Assembly (NCBI GenBank): GCA_964383855.1
Contig: CAYLIP010000013.1
Location: forward strand, 1 to 50,153
Direction: 5' to 3'
DNA: 50,153 bases
Origin: CAZHAC01 sp964383855
GTDB lineage: Bacteria; Chloroflexota; Dormibacteria; Dormibacterales; Dormibacteraceae
Each line of letters starts with the position of its first letter. Position 1 is the stretch's first letter. The notes beneath the pieces are model-generated. The model worked only from the letters and a program-made list of their open reading frames with translations. It had not been told where the DNA came from and did no database searches. The position numbers and the translations under genes are program-made. Positions 1 to 7,019 of this stretch are shown piece after piece.

Positions 1-297
1 GGGTGCGGACTTTTCGTTGGCCACGAGCGCGGACATTACGGTGGCCGCGCGCACCCGGCATCGCTTGAACTCGGCAATCGCGAAGCGGGCATAGCTCCGA
101 AGCGCCGCTTGTAGGCGTTCACGATCACGAGCACAGTAAGCGGACGTCCAAGCTTCATCGTGCTGGTGCCAGGCTTCGCCGGCTATCACGGGACGCGGGT
201 TGGGGAGTTGGTGATACCTCTCGGCGATGAACACAAGGGCATCGGCGACGAGCTGGTCGCCCTCGGCCCACGCCGCGCTCGCGTGCAAGGTGCTCAT
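1..297 (-). CDS. hypothetical protein, partial at left edge
   Basis: The minus-strand frame is open from ATG at 297 to the window edge (99 codons, no stop). The start overlaps the stop of the upstream primase gene as ATGA, so translational coupling is likely and the reading frame is probably real. The visible N-terminal part is mostly alpha-helical by composition, rich in Ala, Arg and Glu, with no signal peptide, membrane segment or motif I recognise. It belongs to the leftward operon of the integrative element. Function unknown. Confidence 0.6.
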   Translation of the reverse strand, partial: MSTLHASAAWAEGDQLVADALVFIAERYHQLPNPRPVIAGEAWHQHDEAWTSAYCARDRERLQAALRSYARFAIAEFKRCRVRAATVMSALVANEKSAP

Positions 298-2297
298 GCC
301 GGGTACTCCGCCTCGAGGTCGGCGAGCCAGACTGGCACGGGGGATTTTGAGTCGGACGGCGTCTCAGAATCCTCACGTGAAGATAGGTACGAAATTACCG
401 GGGGGGTATTAGGGGGGGTTTCGTACCTATTGGCCTCCGGGATAGGTACGAAATTAATTTCGAATTTCGTACCTATTGCCCAGCCGTCACCTTCATTGAC
501 GAACTCGCCCTTGCTGCGCCCCCGCAGGAGCGCCTGTTTGGTCGCCTGGTAGGGGACGCCGGTCGCCTTGGCGATGTCGGCGATGGCGAGCGGGATCGTG
601 GACCCGGCCAGCAGGTCGCGAATCTTCTTGCTGGTGCCGCTCGGCCGGCCAACCGCTGGCGCGTCCAGCACATCCACCGTGTAGCCGACGTGAGCGTTCC
701 CGGTCACCCGCCGGTTCAAGGGGATGGCCTGGGTTCGCCCTCGGTAGACGTACTTGACGTCATCAGGCCGCGTGCCCTTCATCTCGTAGATGTGATCGGG
801 CTTGGCGCGGACCTTGTAGCTCTCCGCGATCTGGCCCTGGCCGTTGTAGTAGTGCAAGCCCTCGACCGTGGCGCCGCCACTGGCACGCCGGATTGCGTCG
901 AAGGCATCGCTGACGGCCATCGAGTTCTTGGGGCCGTCCTCGTCGAGCCCGAGGCATTCGAGCAACGGATCGAGGCAGATGTAGTCGGGCTGCCACTCCT
1001 GAATCGCCTCGAGGATGGCGAGAAGGCGATCCTCTCGCGCAACGTCCATCAGGCAGCCAGTCCTCACCATGCCGCCATCGGGCTCGATATCGTTCTCGGC
1101 GAGCAGGGTTTGGACGGCGTCCTGGCTCATCTCGGTCACCACCAGGACGCGGCCTTTACGGGCCCTCGAGCCGAGATAGTCGTCACCACGGCTGACCGCC
1201 TCAGCGCGCCTCCACTGCTGCGTGGATTTGCCCATCTTGTCGCGGGCCACCCACATTGTGAGTTGACCCTCGACAACCCAATTCTCAATCCGCCAGTCGA
1301 TGGTTTCCTCGGCGGGCGTCTGGGTTACGTCATATAGCCGCAGGCGCGCTCCGGCATCTCCCTGCGCGCCCTGGGCGGCGAGCACCTGGCCAAGGCGACT
1401 CGGCGCCGCCCTCTTGTCAGTCGTTGCCGACCTTGGCTCGTAGACCTTGGCCGTGGCGGCGATGGCTCGCTCGATGGTCTGCGCGCCGTAAGTGGAACTC
1501 CCGCGGCGGTCATCCCACTTCGCCCGAAACAGGCCTGACGCCCTGAACAGTCGATCGATGCGCGCGGGGTCCTTCTGGGTCCAGTAGGCCAGGCTGCTGC
1601 ACAGTCGGAAGTCGGCTGCGCTCTCGTCGCCGCCGTGGTCGCTGGTGTCGCCTCGCCAGAGGCGCTCAAACCAGCCCTGCCGGCGCGCTCTGTCTAGTAG
1701 CGCCTGGTCGTCGAGGTTGACGCTGGGCGTCGTCGGCTGCGCGCTGAGCGGCGGCGGGAATAGGCGCTGATACAGAACGTCGAGCGCTTCCTGTCGCTCC
1801 TCGATCGCCTCAGGCGTTCCAGGTAGGTGTGCGCCTGTCACGGTCATGAACCGCGTGTGCTCGTAGATCTCGACCGCGCCGCCAGCCGGCAGGCTCTTCT
1901 TGCAGCGATCGCCCGGCTTGATGCCGCGCACAAGCACGTGCACGCCCGTGCCGCTGGGACTCAGCTCTGTGTATGAGTCGAGCTCCCGAATGATGTCCTG
2001 TGCCCACGCCTCAATCTCCCCGGTCTCGGGCTTGCGGCACTTGTCGAGGTCGATGAACACAAGGCGGTCGGCCGCGGTGAGTACAAAGCCGAGACCATCG
2101 AAGTCCCGGTGCACCCGGGCGACGGTTTCAAACTCATTCCACGTAGCGGCGTCGTTCGCCTTCGCATGCGCGCCATCGGGTTGATACAAGACCTTGGTCG
2201 CTCTTAACTCGCCACCGTGGTCCAGACGCATATCGGTGCGCCACAGAACCCATCGGCGGAGTGCCTTCAACTCCTGAAGCGCCGGCAGCGAACTCAT
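294..2297 (-). CDS. bifunctional primase-polymerase / RepA-like ATPase
   Basis: Probable replication protein of the integrative element, about 667 aa. The N-terminal half looks like a prim-pol (AEP) domain: VFIDLDKC supplies the acidic metal-binding pair and SPSGTGVHVLV the conserved His segment. The middle carries a RecA/RepA-type ATPase with a variant P-loop (DKMGKST) and a Walker-B-like strand (DYICLDPL). A winged-helix-like segment (residues about 560-610) and an unusual C-terminal tail encoded by the inverted repeats at 383-476 follow. I chose the ATG at 2297 because it overlaps the upstream stop as ATGA; a longer open frame reaches 2426 but would overlap that gene. Expected role: priming and unwinding for element replication. 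Confidence 0.8.
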   Translation of the reverse strand: MSSLPALQELKALRRWVLWRTDMRLDHGGELRATKVLYQPDGAHAKANDAATWNEFETVARVHRDFDGLGFVLTAADRLVFIDLDKCRKPETGEIEAWAQDIIRELDSYTELSPSGTGVHVLVRGIKPGDRCKKSLPAGGAVEIYEHTRFMTVTGAHLPGTPEAIEERQEALDVLYQRLFPPPLSAQPTTPSVNLDDQALLDRARRQGWFERLWRGDTSDHGGDESAADFRLCSSLAYWTQKDPARIDRLFRASGLFRAKWDDRRGSSTYGAQTIERAIAATAKVYEPRSATTDKRAAPSRLGQVLAAQGAQGDAGARLRLYDVTQTPAEETIDWRIENWVVEGQLTMWVARDKMGKSTQQWRRAEAVSRGDDYLGSRARKGRVLVVTEMSQDAVQTLLAENDIEPDGGMVRTGCLMDVAREDRLLAILEAIQEWQPDYICLDPLLECLGLDEDGPKNSMAVSDAFDAIRRASGGATVEGLHYYNGQGQIAESYKVRAKPDHIYEMKGTRPDDVKYVYRGRTQAIPLNRRVTGNAHVGYTVDVLDAPAVGRPSGTSKKIRDLLAGSTIPLAIADIAKATGVPYQATKQALLRGRSKGEFVNEGDGWAIGTKFEINFVPIPEANRYETPPNTPPVISYLSSREDSETPSDSKSPVPVWLADLEAEYPA
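383..476. repeat. alternating direct/inverted repeats in the primase 3' end
   Basis: Four copies of a 12-15 bp unit lie in 94 bp: ATAGGTACGAAATTA at 383-397, its inverse TTTCGTACCTAT at 419-430, ATAGGTACGAAATTA at 442-456, and the inverse AATTTCGTACCTAT at 463-476. They form two consecutive hairpins, with 12-bp arms and a 24-nt spacer and with 14-bp arms and a 6-7 nt loop. Between them is a G-run segment (398-418). All of it is inside the primase coding frame. Candidate roles are iterons/origin, a regulator operator array or mRNA structure; I cannot tell which. Confidence 0.85.
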
Positions 2298-2620
2298 GGC
2301 GCAGCCTCTGGCGCAGTCACATAGATGAAGGACTCGCCCTTGTGAAATCCGACATTGATGGAGAATTGGTGGCCATACGGCTCGCACTCCATCGTCAAGC
2401 AGGTCAGGGGGCCTCGCCCCTCCCAAGCCTGGGAGTCATCCGACCTAATGGTCACTGGCGACGAGTCGACGTGCGTGAACGAGTCGCCGCAGACTGGGCA
2501 GTAAATCTTGTGTCCGGGTAGACCAGCGTCGCCGAAGCCCTGCGGCGCGATAAGTCGCCGGATGGTAATCGCCTGGTCCGCCACGCGGTTGTAGTTGTTC
2601 CTGAAATCGTTTACAGTCAC
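2294..2620 (-). CDS. small zinc-ribbon-like hypothetical protein
   Basis: 108 aa from a GTG at 2620. A longer frame opens at 2725, but this start has an AAGAGG Shine-Dalgarno 4 nt upstream and avoids a proline-rich, overlapping N-terminus. The protein has a CPVCGDSF pair followed by a C-x4-C...H segment (CLTMECEPYGH), suggesting one zinc-binding site. Its stop overlaps the start of the primase gene as ATGA, so the two are probably translationally coupled. Function unknown; an accessory replication or DNA-binding role is inferred from position only. Confidence 0.6.
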   Translation of the reverse strand: MTVNDFRNNYNRVADQAITIRRLIAPQGFGDAGLPGHKIYCPVCGDSFTHVDSSPVTIRSDDSQAWEGRGPLTCLTMECEPYGHQFSINVGFHKGESFIYVTAPEAAP

Positions 2621-2648
2621 GGTGCCTCTTAGTTGATGTGGAAGTTGG

Positions 2649-2879
2649 CTAGGGGTTGCTGACGGCGCTGGCGTTGTAGGTCGCTGGCGCCGTCTCGGTT
2701 TCTCCGAGTAGTGCTTCAACTGCACTCCGCGGGATTCGGATTGAATTGCCGATCCGCACGGAGCGGATCACGCCCGACTTGACCGCGAGGTAAGCCTGAT
2801 TTCTGCCGATCCGAAGGTGCCTTGCGCACTCCGCCACCGTGAGCACGGCCGGAATCTCAGTCGCCAACATGGGCGCCAT
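2649..2879 (-). CDS. excisionase-type helix-turn-helix protein
   Basis: 76 aa with the layout of the excisionase/MerR-like DNA-binding domain (HTH_17 type): LTVAECARHLRIGRNQAYLAV forms the winged HTH, followed by the GVIRSVRIGNSIRIP wing. Such proteins act as recombination directionality factors (Xis) or as small repressors in integrative elements. ATG at 2879 and ATG at 2870 are both possible starts. The 5' end overlaps the upstream XRE gene by 23 bp, so both are in the same leftward operon. Confidence 0.75.
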   Translation of the reverse strand: MAPMLATEIPAVLTVAECARHLRIGRNQAYLAVKSGVIRSVRIGNSIRIPRSAVEALLGETETAPATYNASAVSNP

Positions 2880-3120
2880 CCCCCGCCAAGGCGAGGACTC
2901 CGCGCTGGATCAGAGCCTCGGCTGCTCGCCGCCGCCGTTCACTGCGCTGCGCGACCGCCGACGCGAGAGCCGCTAGGTAGCCGCTGTATGTGTCGGGGCG
3001 AACGATCGCCCTTCTCTCTATCCGGCTGACGGTGGACGCGTTGACGCCTAGGCGGGCCGCGATAGCCGAGGCCGGAATCCCGACCGCCTCCCGCTGTAGA
3101 CGAAGGTCTGAGCCTGTCAT
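2857..3120 (-). CDS. XRE-family transcriptional regulator
   Basis: About 87 aa from ATG at 3120 (alternatives 3132 and 3159). A Cro/C1-type HTH fills the N-terminal part: LRLQREAVGIPASAIAARLG, then the recognition-helix segment NASTVSRIERR. The C-terminus is an Arg/Ala-rich helix without a further domain. It is the first gene of the leftward operon and diverges from the second XRE regulator across a short intergenic stretch, an arrangement typical of phage-like control switches. The operator is not identified. Confidence 0.7.
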   Translation of the reverse strand: MTGSDLRLQREAVGIPASAIAARLGVNASTVSRIERRAIVRPDTYSGYLAALASAVAQRSERRRRAAEALIQRGVLALAGDGAHVGD

Positions 3121-3170
3121 GGTCGAGAGCATCCCGCCAATTGAGGATGCAAGTGGCAAAACAACTACTC

Positions 3171-3199
3171 TTGCGCTGAGGTTGCAGTTCTGCTACTGT
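3171..3199 (+). promoter_or_regulatory. sigma70-type promoter of the leaderless XRE-integrase operon
   Basis: TTGCGC (3171-3176), a 17-bp spacer and TACTGT (3194-3199) with an extended -10 TGC. The expected transcription start falls at about 3205-3206, which is the GTG start codon of the downstream gene, so the message should be leaderless. Confidence 0.6.
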
Positions 3200-3205
3200 A
3201 CCGGC

Positions 3206-3751
3206 GTGCCTTACCAGGGACTCTCGAAACGGGAGATGGAGATCCGGCGCGCGGTCGGCGATCGAGTTCGCCAGCTACGGGCCAAGCAGCCGGATGGCAA
3301 GCACACGCAGACGTGGCTCGCGCGCCAGATCGGCGAGGACAAGAGCGGGGTCATTCGCCTTGAGAAGGGCGAGCGGCCAGTAACCGTCGAGTTGGTCGAG
3401 TTACTGGCGAAGGCGTTCGGGATGCCCCCGCTTGAGTTCCTGGCGGGCGGTGCGGCCCCTGTCTGGCGGCTAGGGAACGAGGAGGACCGCATAGCTGCCA
3501 TCCGAAGCCGTTACCTCGATCAGGCCGAGGAGCAGGCAGACAGAATCGCCAGCCAATTCGCCGCGAATTACCTCACTGAGTTACAAACCGAAACGAGTCA
3601 ATTGGCAGTGCGTCTCGAGGACTTACTCGCTCGGCTGAGCCCTATTGCCTCGGACGAGCGCCGCCGCGCGGCGGCGCTCGAGTACGAGATCAACCGTCAG
3701 CAATCACAAGTCGAGGCGGTCGAGCGAAATCGGAGGAGGTCTCAAACATGA
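3206..3751 (+). CDS. XRE-family regulator upstream of integrase
   Basis: 181 aa. HTH residues lie at about 20-75 (TQTWLARQIGEDKSGVIRLEKGER matches the Cro/C1 fold), followed by a long charged helical or coiled-coil C-terminal region (about residues 95-180) likely used for oligomerisation. The frame is open back to 2990, but GTG at 3206 fits a leaderless promoter exactly. Its stop overlaps the integrase ATG (ATGA at 3748-3751), so regulator and integrase are co-expressed. Probable role: control of integration/excision; inferred from context. Confidence 0.75.
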   Translation: MPYQGLSKREMEIRRAVGDRVRQLRAKQPDGKHTQTWLARQIGEDKSGVIRLEKGERPVTVELVELLAKAFGMPPLEFLAGGAAPVWRLGNEEDRIAAIRSRYLDQAEEQADRIASQFAANYLTELQTETSQLAVRLEDLLARLSPIASDERRRAAALEYEINRQQSQVEAVERNRRRSQT

Positions 3752-4917
3752 GGGATGGCTACCTGTTCCGGCGGTGCGGCAAGTGCGGACGACGAGTGAA
3801 CGACCGCCGTTGCTCCTGTGGATCGGACGCTTTTACCTGGGCCTACCGGGTAGACGTCGCACCCAAGGGAGCTCCGCGACAGCAGCGATTCAAGGCCGGC
3901 TTCAGGACCAAGGACGAGGCTCGGGCCGCGATGGCCGCTCTACAGACGGCCAAGAAGGACGGCACCTTTGTTGAGCCGTCGAAGATAACAACCGGCGCTT
4001 ATCTCGAACAGTGGGTGGCGGGGGTCAAGTCGGCCGTCCGCGGCTCAACCTGGCGGTCCTATGAGGTCGCCATGCGGCTCCACATCTCCCCCATCCTGGG
4101 CCGCGTGCCTCTCCAGCAGTTGACCAGGAACCAGGTCCGCGCGATGTACGACCAGCTCGGCGCGAGCGGGCGCTCAGTGAAGACCGTGCACAACACGCAC
4201 CTCGCGCTGAGGAAGGCGCTGGCGGACGCCGTCGACGACGGGCTCATCCGCACCAACCCGGCTGAGCGGGCACACAAGCTGCCCACCGACCGACCGGAGA
4301 TGCTCACGTGGTCTCGGGAGGAGCTGCGGGTGTTCCTTGACCGGAGCACTGCCGACCCAAACCTGCCGCTGTGGCGCTTGCTCGCCATGACCGGCGTTCG
4401 CCGTGGCGAGGCTCTGGGAGTGCGCTGGAGCGACCTCGACCTCGATGGAGCCCGGCTGAGCGTGCGACAGCAGCTCGTCCGCCAGGGCGATCTGGTCACG
4501 TTCGGGCCGCCCAAGACCAAGGCCGGCCGGCGCTCTATCGCGCTTGACCCGGGGACGGTCGAGGCGCTGCGCGACCGCCGCGCACAGTGGCGCGACGAGA
4601 AGCTCGCCCTGGGCGAGGGCTACCAGGATCTAGATCTGGTGTTTGCCCGCGCCGACGGCCGCCCACACGACCCGGACGTGATCTCCCAGCAGTTCGAGAC
4701 GGCGACCAGGCGGGCAGGCGTCAAGCGGATCAGGCTGCACGACGTGCGCCACACGCACGCAACGCTCGGCCTCGCGGCCGGCATCCACCCGAAGGTGATG
4801 CAGGAGCGGCTAGGCCACTCCAGCATCGTGGTCACGATGGACCGCTACAGCCACGTGATCCCGAACATGCAGGACGAGGCGGCGGCCAAGCTCGGGATGG
4901 TGGTCGACGGGCGATGA
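3748..4917 (+). CDS. int: tyrosine site-specific recombinase (integrase)
   Basis: 389 aa phage-type integrase. The N-terminus has a small Cys cluster (C10, C13, C22, C24) resembling a zinc ribbon, then an Arm/AP2-like region, a SAM-like core-binding domain (about 75-180) and the catalytic domain. Catalytic residues visible are R218 (TGVRRGE), K258 (PKTKAGRR), H331 and R334 (HDVRH), H357 (LGHSS) and Y367 (DRYSHV), so the enzyme looks intact. A strong RBS, GGAGGAGG, lies 8 nt upstream of ATG 3748. The gene points toward tRNA-fMet about 650 bp away, the likely attachment site. Confidence 0.95.
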   Translation: MRDGYLFRRCGKCGRRVNDRRCSCGSDAFTWAYRVDVAPKGAPRQQRFKAGFRTKDEARAAMAALQTAKKDGTFVEPSKITTGAYLEQWVAGVKSAVRGSTWRSYEVAMRLHISPILGRVPLQQLTRNQVRAMYDQLGASGRSVKTVHNTHLALRKALADAVDDGLIRTNPAERAHKLPTDRPEMLTWSREELRVFLDRSTADPNLPLWRLLAMTGVRRGEALGVRWSDLDLDGARLSVRQQLVRQGDLVTFGPPKTKAGRRSIALDPGTVEALRDRRAQWRDEKLALGEGYQDLDLVFARADGRPHDPDVISQQFETATRRAGVKRIRLHDVRHTHATLGLAAGIHPKVMQERLGHSSIVVTMDRYSHVIPNMQDEAAAKLGMVVDGR

Positions 4918-4927
4918 CGGGAAGAGT

Positions 4928-4946
4928 CTGGCTGAGACTCAGCCAG
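4928..4946. terminator. perfect palindrome between convergent genes
   Basis: CTGGCTGAG-A-CTCAGCCAG is a perfect 19-bp palindrome just after the integrase stop and overlapping the end of the convergent small gene. No clear U-tract follows, so it may be a bidirectional terminator or a protein-binding site. Confidence 0.5.
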
Positions 4947-5160
4947 CCGCAATAGGGCGGCGCGCCAGGTTCACCAAGCGTTCGCCCGCCGCCACCCGCT
5001 TGGAATGCCCCTCGTCATCCTCGACGACCAGTACGAGGGCGGACGCACTCTTGACCCCCTCGTCCTCGAGGATGTCTCCGACAAGCTCGTAGGCCTCCTC
5101 GGCCTCCGAGAACTCACCTAGGCGGTTACCGCTGTCGCGGTCCCACAGTTCAAAGGTCAT
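4939..5160 (-). CDS. small acidic hypothetical protein
   Basis: 73 aa, acidic, beginning TFELWDRDSGNRLGEF and continuing with an alternating helix/strand pattern (EEAYELVGDILED, ALVLVVEDDEG). It resembles short conserved proteins of unknown function that begin with a W-D-x-x-S-G-N motif. Its ATG at 5160 overlaps the stop of the upstream small gene (ATGA), so the pair is translationally coupled. The position between integrase and tRNA suggests cargo of the element. Function unknown; a two-component toxin-antitoxin pair is possible but not supported by a recognised domain. Confidence 0.6.
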   Translation of the reverse strand: MTFELWDRDSGNRLGEFSEAEEAYELVGDILEDEGVKSASALVLVVEDDEGHSKRVAAGERLVNLARRPIAAG

Positions 5161-5426
5161 TCCGACTCACCTATTGAATGGATTTGTACCACGTAGCTTC
5201 GAAGCTGTCCGGGAGTTGTCCCGAACAGGTCAACGTGCCCCCTCCCGTTTGGCTTGCGCGCCACGTCATCAGGAACCTCGAGCTCAGCGATGTAGTTCCC
5301 GAGCTCTGCCTCGACCGCCTTGGCCGTCGCCCTCTCTAGGGAATCCTGGGTTGAGACGGCCTGATAAGTCTCGATCTGGGACGGCCGGTTCTTCCGCGGT
5401 CGGTGTCCTCTATCCCAGTGGGACAT
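5157..5426 (-). CDS. small hypothetical protein, coupled pair
   Basis: 89 aa from ATG 5426. The basic N-terminus (HWDRGHRPRKNRP) precedes a helical region and a C-terminus with VDLFGTTPGQLRSYVVQIHS. No family recognised. It is the first gene of a two-gene leftward unit, its stop overlapping the next start by four bases. It is the element gene closest to the tRNA-fMet attachment site. Confidence 0.5.
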   Translation of the reverse strand: MSHWDRGHRPRKNRPSQIETYQAVSTQDSLERATAKAVEAELGNYIAELEVPDDVARKPNGRGHVDLFGTTPGQLRSYVVQIHSIGESE

Positions 5427-5485
5427 TAGGTCCCATTCAGTCGGTGGGTTGCTCCGACAAGCCCTAAAGAGCCTCGTAGATACCC

Positions 5486-5505
5486 TCCGTGCACATTCCG
5501 TGCAC
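5486..5505. repeat. 11-bp-spaced direct repeat near the attachment site
   Basis: TCCGTGCAC occurs at 5486-5494 and 5497-5505, one helical turn apart, in the gap between the last element gene and the tRNA. This is the right place for integrase arm-type or excisionase binding sites; function inferred. Confidence 0.5.
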
Positions 5506-5525
5506 TGACGATCCCTAGAAAGAGA

Positions 5526-5554
5526 TCAGGGAGGCCCACCAAGGGCCTCCCTGA
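5526..5554 (-). terminator. tRNA-fMet terminator hairpin
   Basis: A perfect 12-bp stem, TCAGGGAGGCCC / GGGCCTCCCTGA, with a 5-nt loop lies just downstream of the tRNA. On the minus strand it is followed by a pyrimidine stretch TCTCTTTCT. It is symmetric and could also act on the + strand. Confidence 0.8.
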
Positions 5555-5565
5555 GTTCGTTTTGA

Positions 5566-5640
5566 TGGTTGCGGCGGTCGGATTCGAACCGACGACCTTC
5601 GGGTTATGAGCCCGACGAGCTGCCGCTGCTCCACGCCGCG
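5566..5640 (-). tRNA. initiator tRNA-fMet (CAT)
   Basis: A 75-nt cloverleaf including an encoded CCA (5566-5568). Anticodon CAT sits in a stem with three consecutive G:C pairs (CGGG..CCCG), and the acceptor stem begins with a C1:A72 mismatch; both are hallmarks of bacterial initiator tRNA. The T-arm is GGTTCGAATCC. Its 3' end faces the integrative element and is the probable integration target; the terminator lies directly downstream. Confidence 0.95.
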
Positions 5641-5646
5641 CCCGCC

Positions 5647-5652
5647 ATTTTA
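5647..5652 (-). promoter_or_regulatory. -10 element of tRNA-fMet
   Basis: TAAAAT read on the minus strand ends 7 nt before the first tRNA base. No convincing -35 is visible. Confidence 0.5.
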
Positions 5653-5726
5653 GCACCCCGTTCCCAGAGCTCCTCCGTGGAGCCGCTCGGCCGCCGGCCG
5701 CCCCTCGGCCGGAGGAGACGCCGGGC

Positions 5727-6155
5727 TCAGAGGCGGTGGAGAAGGCCCGACCACCATCCGAGCAGCACGTCGCCGAAGCTGGGCGAGGCCTGCTGGACAT
5801 GCACCGAAGGCGCCCGCGCTGGCAGCGGCGCGGAGGTCGGCTGCGCGACCACGTAGACCTTCTCGTCCGGCTTCGAATAGCCGTTGGACCGCGCCACCTC
5901 CTCTGCCGCGGCACCCGACTGGACGGTCGCGATGTCGCGCTCGTAATCGGCGTTCTGCGAGGCCAGGGCGGCGTTGCGGTGCCGGAGGTCAGCTGCCTGA
6001 GCGCCCAGCCGGTTGGCCGTCCAGGCCTCCTGCGCGAAGGCGACGGCGATCCAGACCGCGATCAGCAGCAGTCCGGCGCGCACAAGGGTTCGCCGCCCGA
6101 GGATGGATCGGGCGTCGACGACGCCGGCGGTGGCTTCGACTCTTCGGTGACGCAT
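5727..6155 (-). CDS. FtsB/DivIC-like septum formation initiator
   Basis: 142 aa from ATG 6155 (open to 6206). One N-terminal membrane segment (about 25-45, VRAGLLLIAVWIAVAFA) is followed by a coiled coil (about 50-85: LRHRNAALASQNADYERDIA) and the EEVARSNGYSKPDEKVYVV motif typical of FtsL/DivIC/FtsB proteins. A Pro/Ala-rich tail follows. The family sits in the cytoplasmic membrane and bridges early and late divisome proteins. It lies downstream of mazG, a common neighbour in Gram-positive-type genomes, although the usual eno gene is absent. Confidence 0.8.
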   Translation of the reverse strand: MRHRRVEATAGVVDARSILGRRTLVRAGLLLIAVWIAVAFAQEAWTANRLGAQAADLRHRNAALASQNADYERDIATVQSGAAAEEVARSNGYSKPDEKVYVVAQPTSAPLPARAPSVHVQQASPSFGDVLLGWWSGLLHRL

Positions 6156-6227
6156 GGCAGGACGTGTGGAGGAGGGGCGGCACGGGGCCGCTGTCGAGCC
6201 CACCATAACACCGGTGCCGTTCCGGAG

Positions 6228-7019
6228 CTAGCGGGTCGCCGACCAGGCCGCCTCCAGCTCCTCGGCGCTCATCTCCCGGAAGGAGCGGCCTGACTCCTTG
6301 ACCGCGCGATCCATCGACCGGTAGCGCTCCATGAACCGCTGCCCCGACACGCGCAGGGCGTCCTCGGGGTTGACCTTCAGCTTGCGCGCCAGGTTGACGA
6401 CCGCGAAGAGAAGGTCGCCCACCTCCTCGAAGACCTCGTCCGGCGGTGCGGCGGCCAGCTCGGCCGCCTCCTCCGCGACATCCTGCGCGGCCTCCACCGG
6501 GGATGCGAAGTCGAAGCCGACCCGCGCCGCCCGCTTCTGGAGCCCCAGCGTCCAGGCCAGCGCGGGGAGCGAACGGGGGACCCGGTCGAGGGGGGTCTCC
6601 GAGCCGCGCCCGGCCGCGTGCGCCTCCGCCGCCTTCTGGTGCTCCCAGTTGCGCAGGACCTCCTCGGCCGAGTGGACGGAGGCGTCCCCGAAGACGTGAG
6701 GGTGGCGGGCCACCATCTTGGCGGCCGCCGCCTCGGAGACGTCGGCCGCGCTGAACCGGCCCTCCGCCTCAGCGATCTCGCCATGCATCGCGACCTGGAG
6801 CAGCACGTCGCCGAGCTCCTCGCGGAGCTTGTCGTCGTCGTGTGAGTCGATCGCCTCCAGCGCCTCGTAGGTCTCCTCGAGCAGGTACTGGCGGAGCGAC
6901 TCGTGCGTCTGCTCGCGGTCCCAGGGACAGCCGTCCGGAGCCCGCAGCCGGTGGACGACGTCGAAGATCGCCGGCAGGCCGGACCGGTAGGGAAGCGCGC
7001 TGTCCGGCTGCGAATCCAT
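6228..7019 (-). CDS. mazG: nucleoside triphosphate pyrophosphohydrolase MazG
   Basis: 263 aa, the usual length of two-domain MazG. The first all-alpha NTP-PPase domain begins LRAPDGCPWDREQTHESLR and carries EE...E at 48-52 (LLEETYEALE) and EELGDVLLQ (67-75) for Mg2+ binding. A second copy is near the C-terminus (EEAAELAAAP... EEVGDLLFAVVNLAR). It hydrolyses NTPs or dNTPs to NMP and PPi, cleaning the nucleotide pool and lowering stress signals. The ATG shares one base with the mfd stop (TGATG), so the two are co-transcribed. Confidence 0.95.
   Translation of the reverse strand: MDSQPDSALPYRSGLPAIFDVVHRLRAPDGCPWDREQTHESLRQYLLEETYEALEAIDSHDDDKLREELGDVLLQVAMHGEIAEAEGRFSAADVSEAAAAKMVARHPHVFGDASVHSAEEVLRNWEHQKAAEAHAAGRGSETPLDRVPRSLPALAWTLGLQKRAARVGFDFASPVEAAQDVAEEAAELAAAPPDEVFEEVGDLLFAVVNLARKLKVNPEDALRVSGQRFMERYRSMDRAVKESGRSFREMSAEELEAAWSATR

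Larger units (their letters stand above)
1..5566. mobile_element. integrative element (partial) in tRNA-fMet
   Basis: A tyrosine integrase, an excisionase-like HTH protein, two XRE regulators and a primase-polymerase/ATPase lie together, ending next to the 3' end of a tRNA-fMet gene. This is the usual layout of tRNA-targeted integrative elements such as actinomycete-type ICEs, phage satellites and prophages. Only one end is visible; the other attachment site and any transfer or packaging genes must lie left of the window. No second copy of the tRNA 3' end was found in positions 1-5560. The exact boundary is inferred, not seen. Confidence 0.75.

Noticed and set aside
5426..5914. Minus-strand open frame (162 codons)
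   Set aside because: Runs through the tRNA-fMet gene and its terminator and overlaps the FtsB-like gene.
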